NCBI RefSeq assembly: GCF_900095825.1
Contig: NZ_LT608315.1
Span: 1,476,311 to 1,540,310 of the forward strand
Reading direction: 5' to 3'
Source: Acidaminococcus massiliensis
Lineage (GTDB): Bacteria; Bacillota; Negativicutes; Acidaminococcales; Acidaminococcaceae
Length of the DNA stretch: 64,000 bases
Shown: piece after piece, positions 1 to 7,325 of the stretch
Layout: every line of letters starts with the position of its first letter
Position numbering within the stretch: position 1 is the stretch's first letter
Position numbers and translations under genes: made by a program
The notes under the pieces: generated by a model
What the model was told of the DNA's origin: nothing
What the model saw: only the letters and a program-made list of their open reading frames with translations
Databases searched by the model: none

Positions 1-1
1 G

Positions 2-1084
2 TACATGGGCAAATGCCGGAACCTGACCCCGGAGCAGCGGGCAGCTTATGAAGCGGAAGGCCGGAAACCTACCATCCGGTTCCGGGTGCCGGAAGACCAG
101 GATATCGTGGTCCACGATGAAGTCCGGGGGGATGTGCATTTCGAGTCCAATGGTATCGGGGATTTCGTCATCGTGAAGAGCGACGGCATCCCGACCTATA
201 ACTACGCAGTGGTCATCGATGATGCCCTCATGGGGGTCAACTGCGTGATCCGGGCGGAAGAACATCTGTCCAATACCCCTCGGCAGCTGCTGCTCTACGA
301 TGCCCTGGGGTTCAAAAAACCCACCTTCGGCCATATTTCCCTGATCTTGGGGCCGGACCACAAGAAGATGAGCAAACGGCACGGGGCTACGTCCGTGGAC
401 CAGTACCGGCAGATGGGCTATCTGCCCGATGCCATCGTGAACTTCCTGGCTCTTCTGGGCTGGGCGCCCAATTCTGACCAGGAAATCTTCTCCCGGGAAG
501 ATTTGATTCGGGAATTCTCTTTAGACCACGTGGCCAAGAATCCGGCTGTGTTCGACATCAAGAAGCTGAACTGGCTGAATGCCCACTATATGCGCCAGCT
601 GTCTGATGAGGACTATGTGGCCTTTGCCGTACCCTTCATGAAGGAAGCCGGCTATATGACCGGGGAAGAGACCGGGGAAAAGCTGGAATGGCTGAAAAAG
701 GTCATCCTCACTGCCCGGGACCAGGCCGAATTCGGGAAGGAAATCCCGGAAAAGGTGGCTCTGTACTTCACCGATGCCTTCGATTTCGAGACGCCTGAAG
801 CGGAAGCCGTGCTGAAGGAAGAAACGGTGCCCCAGGTGATGGGCCTGTTCCTGGAGAAACTGGCGGCTGCGGAAAATCTGGACCATGCCAGTACCAAAGC
901 CCTGTTCAAGGCCGTCCAGAAGGAAACCAAGCTGGGAGGCAAGAAAGTGTTCATGCCTGTCCGGGTGGCCCTCACCGGAAACCAGCATGGGCCGGAACTG
1001 GCAGAAATGATCCCGCTTCTGGGCAAAGAACGTACGGCAGCCCGGATCCGTGGCAGCCTGGCTAAAGCCGGCGTGAGCCTGTAA
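2..1084 (+). CDS. gltX: Glutamate--tRNA ligase, 3' part
   Basis: Charges tRNA-Glu with glutamate in the cytoplasm (class I aminoacyl-tRNA synthetase). The reading frame is open at the left edge, so the gene begins before the window; about 360 C-terminal residues are present and roughly the first quarter, with the HIGH motif, is missing. The class I KMSKR motif is encoded at 365-379, and the segment around it (AIVNFLALLGWAP downstream) is typical of GltX. The C-terminal anticodon-binding part ends in a normal stop. cysS follows 15 bases later with its own AAAGGAG site, so the two synthetases are probably co-transcribed. A GlnRS is unlikely because that family lacks this C-terminal helical domain. 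Confidence 0.96.
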   Translation, partial: YMGKCRNLTPEQRAAYEAEGRKPTIRFRVPEDQDIVVHDEVRGDVHFESNGIGDFVIVKSDGIPTYNYAVVIDDALMGVNCVIRAEEHLSNTPRQLLLYDALGFKKPTFGHISLILGPDHKKMSKRHGATSVDQYRQMGYLPDAIVNFLALLGWAPNSDQEIFSREDLIREFSLDHVAKNPAVFDIKKLNWLNAHYMRQLSDEDYVAFAVPFMKEAGYMTGEETGEKLEWLKKVILTARDQAEFGKEIPEKVALYFTDAFDFETPEAEAVLKEETVPQVMGLFLEKLAAAENLDHASTKALFKAVQKETKLGGKKVFMPVRVALTGNQHGPELAEMIPLLGKERTAARIRGSLAKAGVSL

Positions 1085-1099
1085 AGAAAGGAGTCTCTC

Positions 1100-2545
1100 A
1101 TGAGCATCCGTGTATATAATGATATGACCCGGCAGAAGGAGGAATTCGTCCCCTTGCATCCAGGGAAAGTGGGAATCTATGTGTGCGGGGTCACGCCCTA
1201 CAACCATCCTCATATCGGAAACGCCCGGCCCTTTGTGGTCTGGGATGTGATCCGCCGGTTCTTGGATCATGAAGGGTACGATGTGACCTATGTGCAGAAC
1301 TTCACCGATGTGGACGATAAAATCATCCGGGCCGCCAATGAAGAAGGAGTCACCTGGGATGTGATCGCCAACCGGTACATCAAGGCCTATTTCGAAGTGA
1401 TGGACAAGCTCCATGTGAAGCGGGCCCATATCTATCCCCGGGTCTCCGAACACATCCCGGACATCATCCACACCGTCCAGCAGCTGATCGACAATGGCTA
1501 CGGCTATGTGGTGGACGGGGATGTGTATTACCGGGTGGAACGGTTCAGCCATTACGGAGAGCTGTCTGGCCGGAAGCTGGAAGACATGATGGCCGGCGCT
1601 CGGGTGGACGTGGACGAACGGAAAGAGAATCCCATGGATTTCGCCCTGTGGAAATCTGCTAAACCGGGAGAACCTTCTTGGGACAGCCCCTGGGGCAAAG
1701 GCCGCCCGGGCTGGCACATCGAATGTTCTACCATGAGCACCAAGTACCTGGGGAATACTTTGGACTTCCATGGGGGCGGCAGCGACCTGATCTTCCCCCA
1801 TCATGAAAACGAAATCGCCCAGAGCGAAGGGGCTACGGGAGTCCATCCTTTTGTCCGGTACTGGGTCCATAACGGGTTCATCACCATCAATGAAGAAAAA
1901 ATGTCCAAATCCCTGGGCAACTTCAAGACGGTGTATGATCTCTTGAAGGAATACGAACCGGAAACCATCCGGTACTTCATCCTGAATACCCACTACCGGA
2001 GCCCCTTGGACTTCAGCCAGGAACGGCTGGCGGAAGCGGGACGGAGCCTGGAACGGCTGCGCACAGCTCAGAACAACCTGCGGGAGATCCAGCAGGTGAT
2101 CACCGTGGGACCGGATGCAGAAAGCCTGGCCCTCCGGGATAAGGTAGCGGAATTGCGCCAGGGCTTCTTCGACGCCATGAGCGACGATTTCAACACTTCT
2201 TTGGCCATCAGCTATCTCTTTGCCCTGGCCAAAGAAATCAATGTATACCACAATGCCATCATCAGCGGAGCCAAGAAGCCTGACGGCAAGCTGGTGGAGC
2301 AGATCGCCAAGGCCTGGAAGGAAATGCTGGACGTGATCGGCATCCTGGAAAACGAACCGGCTGCCAACGGAGAAGGGGGCGCCGTGAGCAACGAGGAAGC
2401 GGAAATCGCCGCCAAGATCGAAGAACGGCAGGCAGCCCGAAAAGCCCGGGATTTTGCTAAAGCCGATGCCATCCGTGACGAACTGGCTGCCAAGGGAATC
2501 ATCCTGGAAGATACGCCCCAGGGCGTACGGTGGAAGAGAAAGTGA
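1100..2545 (+). CDS. cysS: Cysteine--tRNA ligase
   Basis: Charges tRNA-Cys with cysteine. The 481-residue protein has the expected family length. The N-terminal CGVTPYNHPHIGN segment contains the HIGH-type motif and the first zinc cysteine; GWHIECS and FPHHENEIAQS supply the other zinc ligands; EEKMSKSLGN is the KMSKS loop. The C-terminal part is the helical DALR-type anticodon domain. The start ATG lies behind AAAGGAG. Its 3' end overlaps the mrnC start by 16 bases, pointing to translational coupling. The gltX-cysS-mrnC order is common in Firmicutes. Confidence 0.97.
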   Translation: MSIRVYNDMTRQKEEFVPLHPGKVGIYVCGVTPYNHPHIGNARPFVVWDVIRRFLDHEGYDVTYVQNFTDVDDKIIRAANEEGVTWDVIANRYIKAYFEVMDKLHVKRAHIYPRVSEHIPDIIHTVQQLIDNGYGYVVDGDVYYRVERFSHYGELSGRKLEDMMAGARVDVDERKENPMDFALWKSAKPGEPSWDSPWGKGRPGWHIECSTMSTKYLGNTLDFHGGGSDLIFPHHENEIAQSEGATGVHPFVRYWVHNGFITINEEKMSKSLGNFKTVYDLLKEYEPETIRYFILNTHYRSPLDFSQERLAEAGRSLERLRTAQNNLREIQQVITVGPDAESLALRDKVAELRQGFFDAMSDDFNTSLAISYLFALAKEINVYHNAIISGAKKPDGKLVEQIAKAWKEMLDVIGILENEPAANGEGGAVSNEEAEIAAKIEERQAARKARDFAKADAIRDELAAKGIILEDTPQGVRWKRK

Positions 2546-3021
2546 GATACGAACAGTATCAGAGGCTCCTGGACCATGTGCTGGGGACCTGCGGCAAACC
2601 TCAGGAACTGCCGGAACCCCGGCTGATCCATCCGGTGGAACTGGCCTATATCGGGGATGCGGTGTTCTCCCTGTACGTGCGGATGCGGCTTTTGCCTGTG
2701 AGCAGCCATGTGCAGGTGCTCCACGATCTGGCCAGCCGGATGGTGTCTGCAGTGATGCAGGCCAAAGCCATGGATGACCTGGAAGAGGCTGGAATCCTGA
2801 CGGAAGAAGAAGCACAGATTGCCCGGCGGGGCCGGAACACCAAGAGTACGGTGCCCAAAAGCGCCAGTGTCCGGGAATACCGCCAAGGCACGGCGTTTGA
2901 GGCTCTGATGGGCTATCTTTACCTGACGGACCGGAAGGAACGGCTCCAGGACCTGATGGACCGATCTTTTGAACGGATCCGTCGAGCTATGGAGGAAGAA
3001 AGGAAACAGAAAAAGAAATGA
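2530..3021 (+). CDS. mrnC: Mini-ribonuclease III
   Basis: Mini-III is the RNase III catalytic domain without a dsRNA-binding domain; in Bacillus it matures 23S rRNA ends. This 163-residue protein matches that size. The stretch [18 protein letters not shown] carries the conserved acidic helix (ELAYIGDA) of the family, and [10 protein letters not shown] near residue 125 is the second catalytic helix. Translation starts at a GTG inside the end of cysS, and the stop overlaps the thyX start (ATGA), so cysS, mrnC and thyX look tightly coupled. Confidence 0.93.
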   Translation: MEEKVRYEQYQRLLDHVLGTCGKPQELPEPRLIHPVELAYIGDAVFSLYVRMRLLPVSSHVQVLHDLASRMVSAVMQAKAMDDLEEAGILTEEEAQIARRGRNTKSTVPKSASVREYRQGTAFEALMGYLYLTDRKERLQDLMDRSFERIRRAMEEERKQKKK

Positions 3022-3731
3022 TGCATGTGAAACTGCTCCGCTATACTCCCGAACCGGACCGTACCGTAGCCATGAGCGCCCGGCTCTGCTATTCTCCCAT
3101 CGGGGCGGCGGAACTGGAAACCAAGATGTCCGATAAGGAAGTGGCCAGCCTGGTGCGCCGGCTGGGCCAGATGGGGCACACTTCCACTTTCGAGCATGTG
3201 AGCTTCACCTTTGCCATCGAAGGGGTGTCCCGGGTACTGACCCACCAATTGGTGCGCCACCGGATCGCTTCCTACAGCCAGCAGAGCCAGCGGTATGTGA
3301 AAGAACACGATTTCGAGACCATTCTGCCGCCCAGCCTGGCTGCCCGGCCGGAATGCAAAAAGGAATTCCAGGACCTGTGCGGAAAGATCCAGGACCTGTA
3401 CAACAAATGGACGGAAGCAGGGGTACCGGCGGAAGATGCCCGGTACATCCTGCCCAATGCGGCGGAAACCAAGATCGTGGTCACCATGAACGCCCGGAGC
3501 CTGCTCCATTTCTTTCAGCTCCGGTGCTGCAGCCGGGCTCAGTGGGAAATCCGTGCCCTGGCCTGGGAGATGCTCCGCCAGGTGAAGGAAGTGGCGCCCA
3601 TCCTCTTTGAAAAGGCCGGCCCTACTTGCGAAAGCGACCGGGTCTGCCACGAGGGGAAAATGAGCTGCGGACGGCTGGCAAAGCTCCTGGCCCAGGATGC
3701 AGCCCAAAAGGCTGCCGGGGAGAAGGCGTAA
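3018..3731 (+). CDS. thyX: FAD-dependent thymidylate synthase ThyX
   Basis: Makes dTMP from dUMP using methylene-tetrahydrofolate, FAD and NADPH. The 237-residue protein carries the ThyX signature [14 protein letters not shown] from about residue 80 (consensus RHR-x7-S with FAD/dUMP contacts). [22 protein letters not shown] is the conserved substrate-binding helix region. The start overlaps the mrnC stop as ATGA. No thyA is seen in the window. There is no sign of truncation. Confidence 0.95.
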   Translation: MMHVKLLRYTPEPDRTVAMSARLCYSPIGAAELETKMSDKEVASLVRRLGQMGHTSTFEHVSFTFAIEGVSRVLTHQLVRHRIASYSQQSQRYVKEHDFETILPPSLAARPECKKEFQDLCGKIQDLYNKWTEAGVPAEDARYILPNAAETKIVVTMNARSLLHFFQLRCCSRAQWEIRALAWEMLRQVKEVAPILFEKAGPTCESDRVCHEGKMSCGRLAKLLAQDAAQKAAGEKA

Positions 3732-3737
3732 GCGGCC

Positions 3738-4421
3738 ATGGGGTATAAACCGATCGAAGAGATCCAGCAAGAGACCCGTCAATGGGATTTCATCCAGGGG
3801 CTGCCGGACCAGGTGGGGAAGTTCACCAAGAAATTGGTGGACACCATCGACGGCCAGGTGCTCACTATCTGCCGGTATGAAGCCCCCGAACTGCGGGCTC
3901 GGCTGGACATCATCTACACTTCCGAGACCTTCGACTACATCGTGGTCCATACCATGGGGATGAATTCCTATCGGGACATCCGGTTCATCTATAAAGACCG
4001 GGATGTGTTCGCTCGGAACGTGAGAGCTTACTTGCCCGGGATCCTCCACAGTATGGAAGATCCTGCCAGCGTGAACCTGGGAGAGCAGGTGGCGGAGCAC
4101 GGAATCCTCACCTGGGAATACGGCAACAGCCTGCCGGAAAAAATCGGTCCCTTCGAGCTGTATATCAAGCCGGCCCATGCCATCGAGCACATCAATGGGT
4201 CCATCATCTTGATCGACTATTCCAATTTCGTCCGGATGGATCAGCTGATCATCATGTACAATCGGCTCCGTGACCAGTTCTTCGGGGAAGTGAAGATCAA
4301 TTCTGTATTCCACGCCTCCATGGATTTCGACAGCAAGAACCTGAAGGTATTGGAAGGGAAGCTGAAAGAGCATCTGGAAGAGACCCTGAAAAAGGTGGAT
4401 GAGGCAGATCATACCATTTGA
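3738..4421 (+). CDS. Conserved hypothetical protein (227 aa)
   Basis: I do not recognise this protein. It is soluble (no signal peptide or membrane segment), acidic, and starts six bases after thyX, apparently as the last gene of the gltX-cysS-mrnC-thyX group. Mixed alpha/beta composition is suggested by alternating hydrophobic stretches (FDYIVVHTMG, GSIILIDYSN). The C-terminal 30 residues are Lys/Glu-rich and probably a long helix. Its base composition and codon use match its neighbours, so it is likely native. An imperfect hairpin (4424-4449) without a T tract follows the stop. Confidence 0.75.
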   Translation: MGYKPIEEIQQETRQWDFIQGLPDQVGKFTKKLVDTIDGQVLTICRYEAPELRARLDIIYTSETFDYIVVHTMGMNSYRDIRFIYKDRDVFARNVRAYLPGILHSMEDPASVNLGEQVAEHGILTWEYGNSLPEKIGPFELYIKPAHAIEHINGSIILIDYSNFVRMDQLIIMYNRLRDQFFGEVKINSVFHASMDFDSKNLKVLEGKLKEHLEETLKKVDEADHTI

Positions 4422-4479
4422 TTGGACTGCTGCCTTTGGGCGGCAGTCCGGTCGCGGCAGGAGAAGGAGAAAAAAGTCC

Positions 4480-4508
4480 TTGACTTTTTTCTCTTTCTCT
4501 TTTATACT
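4480..4508 (+). promoter_or_regulatory. Sigma-70-type promoter of the tRNA cluster
   Basis: TTGACT and TATACT are separated by 17 bases, and the -10 ends 33 bases before tRNA-Asp. No gene intervenes, so it most likely drives the four-tRNA transcript. Confidence 0.8.
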
Positions 4509-4541
4509 ATACAAGTCGGCGCTTGAAAAGGCAGCCGCAAC

Positions 4542-4618
4542 GGCCCAGTAGTTCAGTTGGTTAGAATGCCGCCCTGTCACGGCGGAGATCGTCGGTTCGA
4601 GTCCGTCCTGGGTCGCCA
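4542..4618 (+). tRNA. tRNA-Asp (GTC)
   Basis: Seventy-seven bases including an encoded CCA. The acceptor arm GGCCCAG pairs with CTGGGTC; the anticodon loop CTGTCAC gives GTC; the T arm contains GGTTCGAGTCC. First of four tRNAs. Confidence 0.97.
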
Positions 4619-4621
4619 ATT

Positions 4622-4697
4622 GCCTCGGTAGCTCAGTTGGTAGAGCAAAGGACTGAAAATCCTTGTGTCCGCAGTTCGATTCTGCGCTGAGGCACCA
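4622..4697 (+). tRNA. tRNA-Phe (GAA)
   Basis: Seventy-six bases with encoded CCA. Acceptor GCCTCGG pairs with CTGAGGC; anticodon loop CTGAAAA gives GAA; T loop GTTCGATTC. Three bases after tRNA-Asp. Confidence 0.97.
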
Positions 4698-4705
4698 TTC
4701 TTCAT

Positions 4706-4780
4706 GCGGAAGTAGCTCAGTGGTAGAGCATCACCTTGCCAAGGTGGGGGTCGCGAGTTCGAATCTCGTTTTCCGCTCCA
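4706..4780 (+). tRNA. tRNA-Gly (GCC)
   Basis: Seventy-five bases with encoded CCA. Acceptor GCGGAAG pairs with TTTCCGC; anticodon loop TTGCCAA gives GCC; T arm GAGTTCGAATCTC. Confidence 0.97.
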
Positions 4781-4789
4781 TTTTCATAT

Positions 4790-4863
4790 GGCGACGTAGC
4801 CAAGCGGTAAGGCAGAGGTCTGCAAAACCTTTATCCCCAGTTCGATTCTGGGCGTCGCCTCCA
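4790..4863 (+). tRNA. tRNA-Cys (GCA)
   Basis: Seventy-four bases with encoded CCA. Acceptor GGCGACG pairs with CGTCGCC; anticodon loop CTGCAAA gives GCA. Last of the cluster, followed directly by a terminator. Confidence 0.97.
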
Positions 4864-4871
4864 AATGGATT

Positions 4872-4919
4872 AAAGGGGCTGTGAAAAAATGACTTTTCAT
4901 TTTTTCACAGCTCCTTTTT
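4872..4919 (+). terminator. Intrinsic terminator of the tRNA cluster
   Basis: AAAGGGGCTGTGAAAAAATGA pairs with TCATTTTTTCACAGCTCCTTT around a short loop and ends in a T run. It belongs to the GGGGCTGTGAAAA terminator family that recurs in this window. Confidence 0.88.
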
Positions 4920-4935
4920 ACAGAAAGAGGGAAAA

Positions 4936-5451
4936 ATGCATCTCGAACGCCATTACGATCTTACCTATGCCCGCCTCATCCGGCCCTTTGTCGGCCATCC
5001 TGGCAGGATCCGGGCTCTTCGGCTGGCCAACAGTGCCCTGGTGGTGCTGATGTATATCGCGTATCCCCTGCTTTTGGGGGAACTGTTCTATGAGGGAGGC
5101 TTGGTCGGGAATGGCCTGCTGCAGAAAGTTTTCTGGGTGCCGGCCCTTTCTTTTCTGTTGGTGACGGCGGTGCGGCGCTGGATCAACCGTCTCAGGCCCT
5201 ATGAGGCATGGCCCTTGAAGCCTCTGATCCCCCGGAACAAGCGGGGAGAATCCCTGCCCAGCCGCCATGTGTTTTCTTCCACGGTGATTGCCATGGTATA
5301 CCTGTATATCCATCCAGCGGCTGGGGTGTGCTTCCTCCTGGTGAGCTTGGCCAGTGCGGCTGTCCGGGTGTGGGGCGGGGTCCATTATCCCAGTGACGTG
5401 GCCGCCGGCTTCCTGGCAGGGGTGGGGAGCGGACTGGCACTTTGGCTGTAG
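4936..5451 (+). CDS. PAP2-family phosphatase, membrane
   Basis: A 171-residue integral membrane protein of the type-2 phosphatidic acid phosphatase family; relatives dephosphorylate undecaprenyl pyrophosphate or phosphatidyl phosphates at the membrane. The three phosphatase motifs are visible in order: RRWINRLRP near residue 80, PSRH near residue 108 (usually PSGH), and a final R-x5-H-x3-D in RVWGGVHYPSD near residue 145. Hydrophobic segments flank them. It sits alone after the tRNA terminator with a GAAAGAGGG ribosome site. Substrate cannot be told from sequence; recycling of the undecaprenyl carrier is the common role. Confidence 0.85.
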   Translation: MHLERHYDLTYARLIRPFVGHPGRIRALRLANSALVVLMYIAYPLLLGELFYEGGLVGNGLLQKVFWVPALSFLLVTAVRRWINRLRPYEAWPLKPLIPRNKRGESLPSRHVFSSTVIAMVYLYIHPAAGVCFLLVSLASAAVRVWGGVHYPSDVAAGFLAGVGSGLALWL

Positions 5452-5488
5452 GAAAGACTGACTGTACAAAGATACAGACAGGTGCCTC

Positions 5489-5517
5489 TTGAATTTTCTT
5501 TCAATTCCGCGTATAAT
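5489..5517 (+). promoter_or_regulatory. Promoter of the M15-like gene
   Basis: TTGAAT and TATAAT are spaced 17 bases apart, 55 bases upstream of the proposed start codon. Confidence 0.7.
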
Positions 5518-5571
5518 TAAAGCGGTGTATTATGCTTTGAAATCTTAACGTTGGGAGATGTGCTGAATCGC

Positions 5572-6195
5572 ATGGATAAAGTCGTACTCACTGTTGTCTT
5601 ATTTTCTTCGCTGACTGTTTCTGTTTCTGCCTCTGCTGCCGGTATGGCGCGGCGTGCGGTGCCTTTCAACTATGGCGCACGTACGTCTTCTGCGTCTTCA
5701 GCAGGCGGGTACAGGGTATCTACTATGGAAAACAGAGGGAAAGCCCTGTCCTACAAGCCCATTTCTACCAAGCAGGCCTATGCCTGGCGGCGGGATTTTG
5801 GCAAGAGCAACCTGCGGAAGTGGAGCAGCACAGAAGGGATGGATACGTCCTGGAGAAGTAACGGCACTACGGATACGGCTCATTTCAAAGCCTCTACGGT
5901 GGCCTTCCTGGATCATCTCAATGACTTGGCCCGGCGGAATGGGGTCACTTTTGTGATCACCGGCGGGGCGGAGCGGGGGTACCATGCTTCCGGCACTTAT
6001 TCCCATGCAAACGGGTATAAAGTGGATATTTCTGATGAGGGAGCCATGTGGGGATCCAAACCCTTCAAGGTGCTGCATATGGCCCTGGCTCCCTTTAAAC
6101 ACCAGATCGTCCACGAACTGGAAAATGCCCATTATGACATTACCATTTATCCCTACAATTACCGGGGACGGTATTCCTGGGGGTATAAATACTGA
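5572..6195 (+). CDS. Secreted M15-like peptidase/amidase domain protein
   Basis: Probably a secreted cell-wall hydrolase. An N-terminal signal peptide (MDKVVLTVVLFSSLTVSVSA, cleavage near ASAAG) precedes a Ser/Arg-rich linker. The C-terminal half contains SHANGYKVDI, resembling the zinc-binding SxHxxGxAxD motif of VanY/M15 D,D- or L,D-peptidases, and a later histidine in HQIVHELENAHYD that could be the third ligand. The ATG chosen gives the cleanest signal peptide, but a TTG at 5551 or GTG at 5560, closer to GGGAG, are alternatives. Transcribed alone from its own promoter and closed by a terminator. The enzymatic assignment is by motif only. Confidence 0.6.
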   Translation: MDKVVLTVVLFSSLTVSVSASAAGMARRAVPFNYGARTSSASSAGGYRVSTMENRGKALSYKPISTKQAYAWRRDFGKSNLRKWSSTEGMDTSWRSNGTTDTAHFKASTVAFLDHLNDLARRNGVTFVITGGAERGYHASGTYSHANGYKVDISDEGAMWGSKPFKVLHMALAPFKHQIVHELENAHYDITIYPYNYRGRYSWGYKY

Positions 6196-6202
6196 GAAAT
6201 AA

Positions 6203-6238
6203 AAGGGGCTGTTGCAGGGGCAACAGCCCCTCTTTTAC
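6203..6238 (+). terminator. Intrinsic terminator
   Basis: AGGGGCTGTTGC and GCAACAGCCCCT form a perfect stem closed by a very short loop and followed by CTTTTA. Member of the GGCTGYTGC palindrome family. Confidence 0.9.
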
Positions 6239-6251
6239 GAAAGGACCCAAC

Positions 6252-7181
6252 ATGACCAAATGTACTCTTTGTCCCCATGACTGTGGGGTGGAACGGCCAG
6301 AATCTGACGGGGCTCCAGGGACTCTGGGCTGGTGCCGGATGCCCTGGCGGCCTCGGGCGGCCAGGGCGGCGCTCCATCAGTGGGAAGAGCCCTGCATCAG
6401 CGGTACCACGGGCGGCAGCGGCACCGTGTTCTTTTCCGGCTGCACACTTCAGTGCGTGTTCTGCCAGAACAGCGAAATCAGCAGGGATGGAAAGGGGTGG
6501 GAAGTGACGGCTGCTGACCTGCGCCGGATCTATAGGGAACTGATCGGCCAAGGGGCCCACAATATCAACTTGGTGACTCCTACCCATTTCCTGCCTACCA
6601 TCTTGGCATCCCTGGAACCGAAGCTGCCGGTGCCGGTGGTGTACAATTGCGGAGGTTACGAAAAGGTGGAGACCCTCCGGCAGCTGGAGGGAAAGGTGCA
6701 GATCTACCTGCCTGATCTGAAGTATGTCAGTGAAGAAGCGGCCTGGCGATACAGCCATGCGAAAGATTATTTTGCCACAGCCACTTCTGCCATCCGAGAG
6801 ATGTTCCGGCAGACCGGGCCCTATGCAATGGATGAGGAAACAGGTCTTTTGAAAAAAGGTGTGATCATCCGGCACATGATCCTGCCCGGGCAGCTGGAGG
6901 ACAGCAAGAAAGTCATCGACTGGGTGGCGGAAAATTTCGGCCCCGGCCAGGTGCTGTTCAGCCTCATGCGCCAGTATGTGCCCTGCGGCTTGGCCAAACA
7001 GGGGCAGTATCCGGAAATCGGCCGGCCCCTTTCTGAAGAGGAATACCAGGAAGTGGAGGACTACCTGTTCCAGAGTCCCATCGAGGATGGTTTCGTCCAG
7101 GAAGCCGGTTCCGCCGACAGCCAGTTCATCCCGGCCTTCGATGGGACGGGGGTGAAGGAACAGTTGACCATTTCCCGCTGA
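6252..7181 (+). CDS. Radical SAM protein, PflX/COG1313 type
   Basis: A 309-residue radical SAM enzyme resembling the PflA-related proteins annotated PflX. Cys64, Cys68 and Cys71 (CTLQCVFC) form the CxxxCxxC that binds the 4Fe-4S cluster for SAM cleavage. An additional N-terminal CTLCPHDCG element, typical of this subgroup, may bind a second metal. It is monocistronic between a terminator and the next promoter, with no glycyl radical enzyme adjacent, so its partner is unknown. The family has no settled substrate; activation of a glycyl radical protein is only one possibility. Confidence 0.85.
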   Translation: MTKCTLCPHDCGVERPESDGAPGTLGWCRMPWRPRAARAALHQWEEPCISGTTGGSGTVFFSGCTLQCVFCQNSEISRDGKGWEVTAADLRRIYRELIGQGAHNINLVTPTHFLPTILASLEPKLPVPVVYNCGGYEKVETLRQLEGKVQIYLPDLKYVSEEAAWRYSHAKDYFATATSAIREMFRQTGPYAMDEETGLLKKGVIIRHMILPGQLEDSKKVIDWVAENFGPGQVLFSLMRQYVPCGLAKQGQYPEIGRPLSEEEYQEVEDYLFQSPIEDGFVQEAGSADSQFIPAFDGTGVKEQLTISR

Positions 7182-7193
7182 CAATGCTATAAT
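7164..7193 (+). promoter_or_regulatory. Promoter for the ZTP-regulated gene
   Basis: TTGACC and TATAAT with an 18-base spacer, overlapping the end of the radical SAM gene and leading directly into the riboswitch. Confidence 0.7.
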
Positions 7194-7202
7194 TGAATGG
7201 AC

Positions 7203-7300
7203 AGATCATGTGACTGACGGAAGTGGGTCCACCCACAGGGAGCATGGTCGTAGAACGCCGACCGTCTGGGCACCTGCTGTGGCCCGGGGCCGGCTTTTTC
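7203..7300 (+). promoter_or_regulatory. ZTP (pfl) riboswitch with terminator-type platform
   Basis: The leader contains the pfl-motif core: TGACTGACGGAAGTGGG, then CCACCCACAGGGAGCATGG, then CCGACCGTCTGGGCA, in the expected order. A GC-rich hairpin (GGCCC/GGGCC region) with CTTTTTCTTTT follows at about 7280-7303, consistent with control of transcription termination. In the known class ZMP/ZTP binding turns on folate and purine genes when 10-formyl-THF is low. The downstream gene is a 10-formyl-THF-using AICAR transformylase, which fits. Confidence 0.88.
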
Positions 7301-7325
7301 TTTTGACCCTAAGGAGGAATCTTTC

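Noticed and set aside
521-2815. Very long open frame on the minus strand opposite gltX and cysS
   Set aside because: It is a GC-rich antisense shadow; the + strand frames are clear tRNA synthetases and the minus product has no family features.
4424-4449. Hairpin after the 227-residue gene as an intrinsic terminator
   Set aside because: The stem is followed by GC-rich sequence with no T tract.
4663-4884. Open frame across the tRNA cluster
   Set aside because: It runs through three tRNA genes that account for the sequence.
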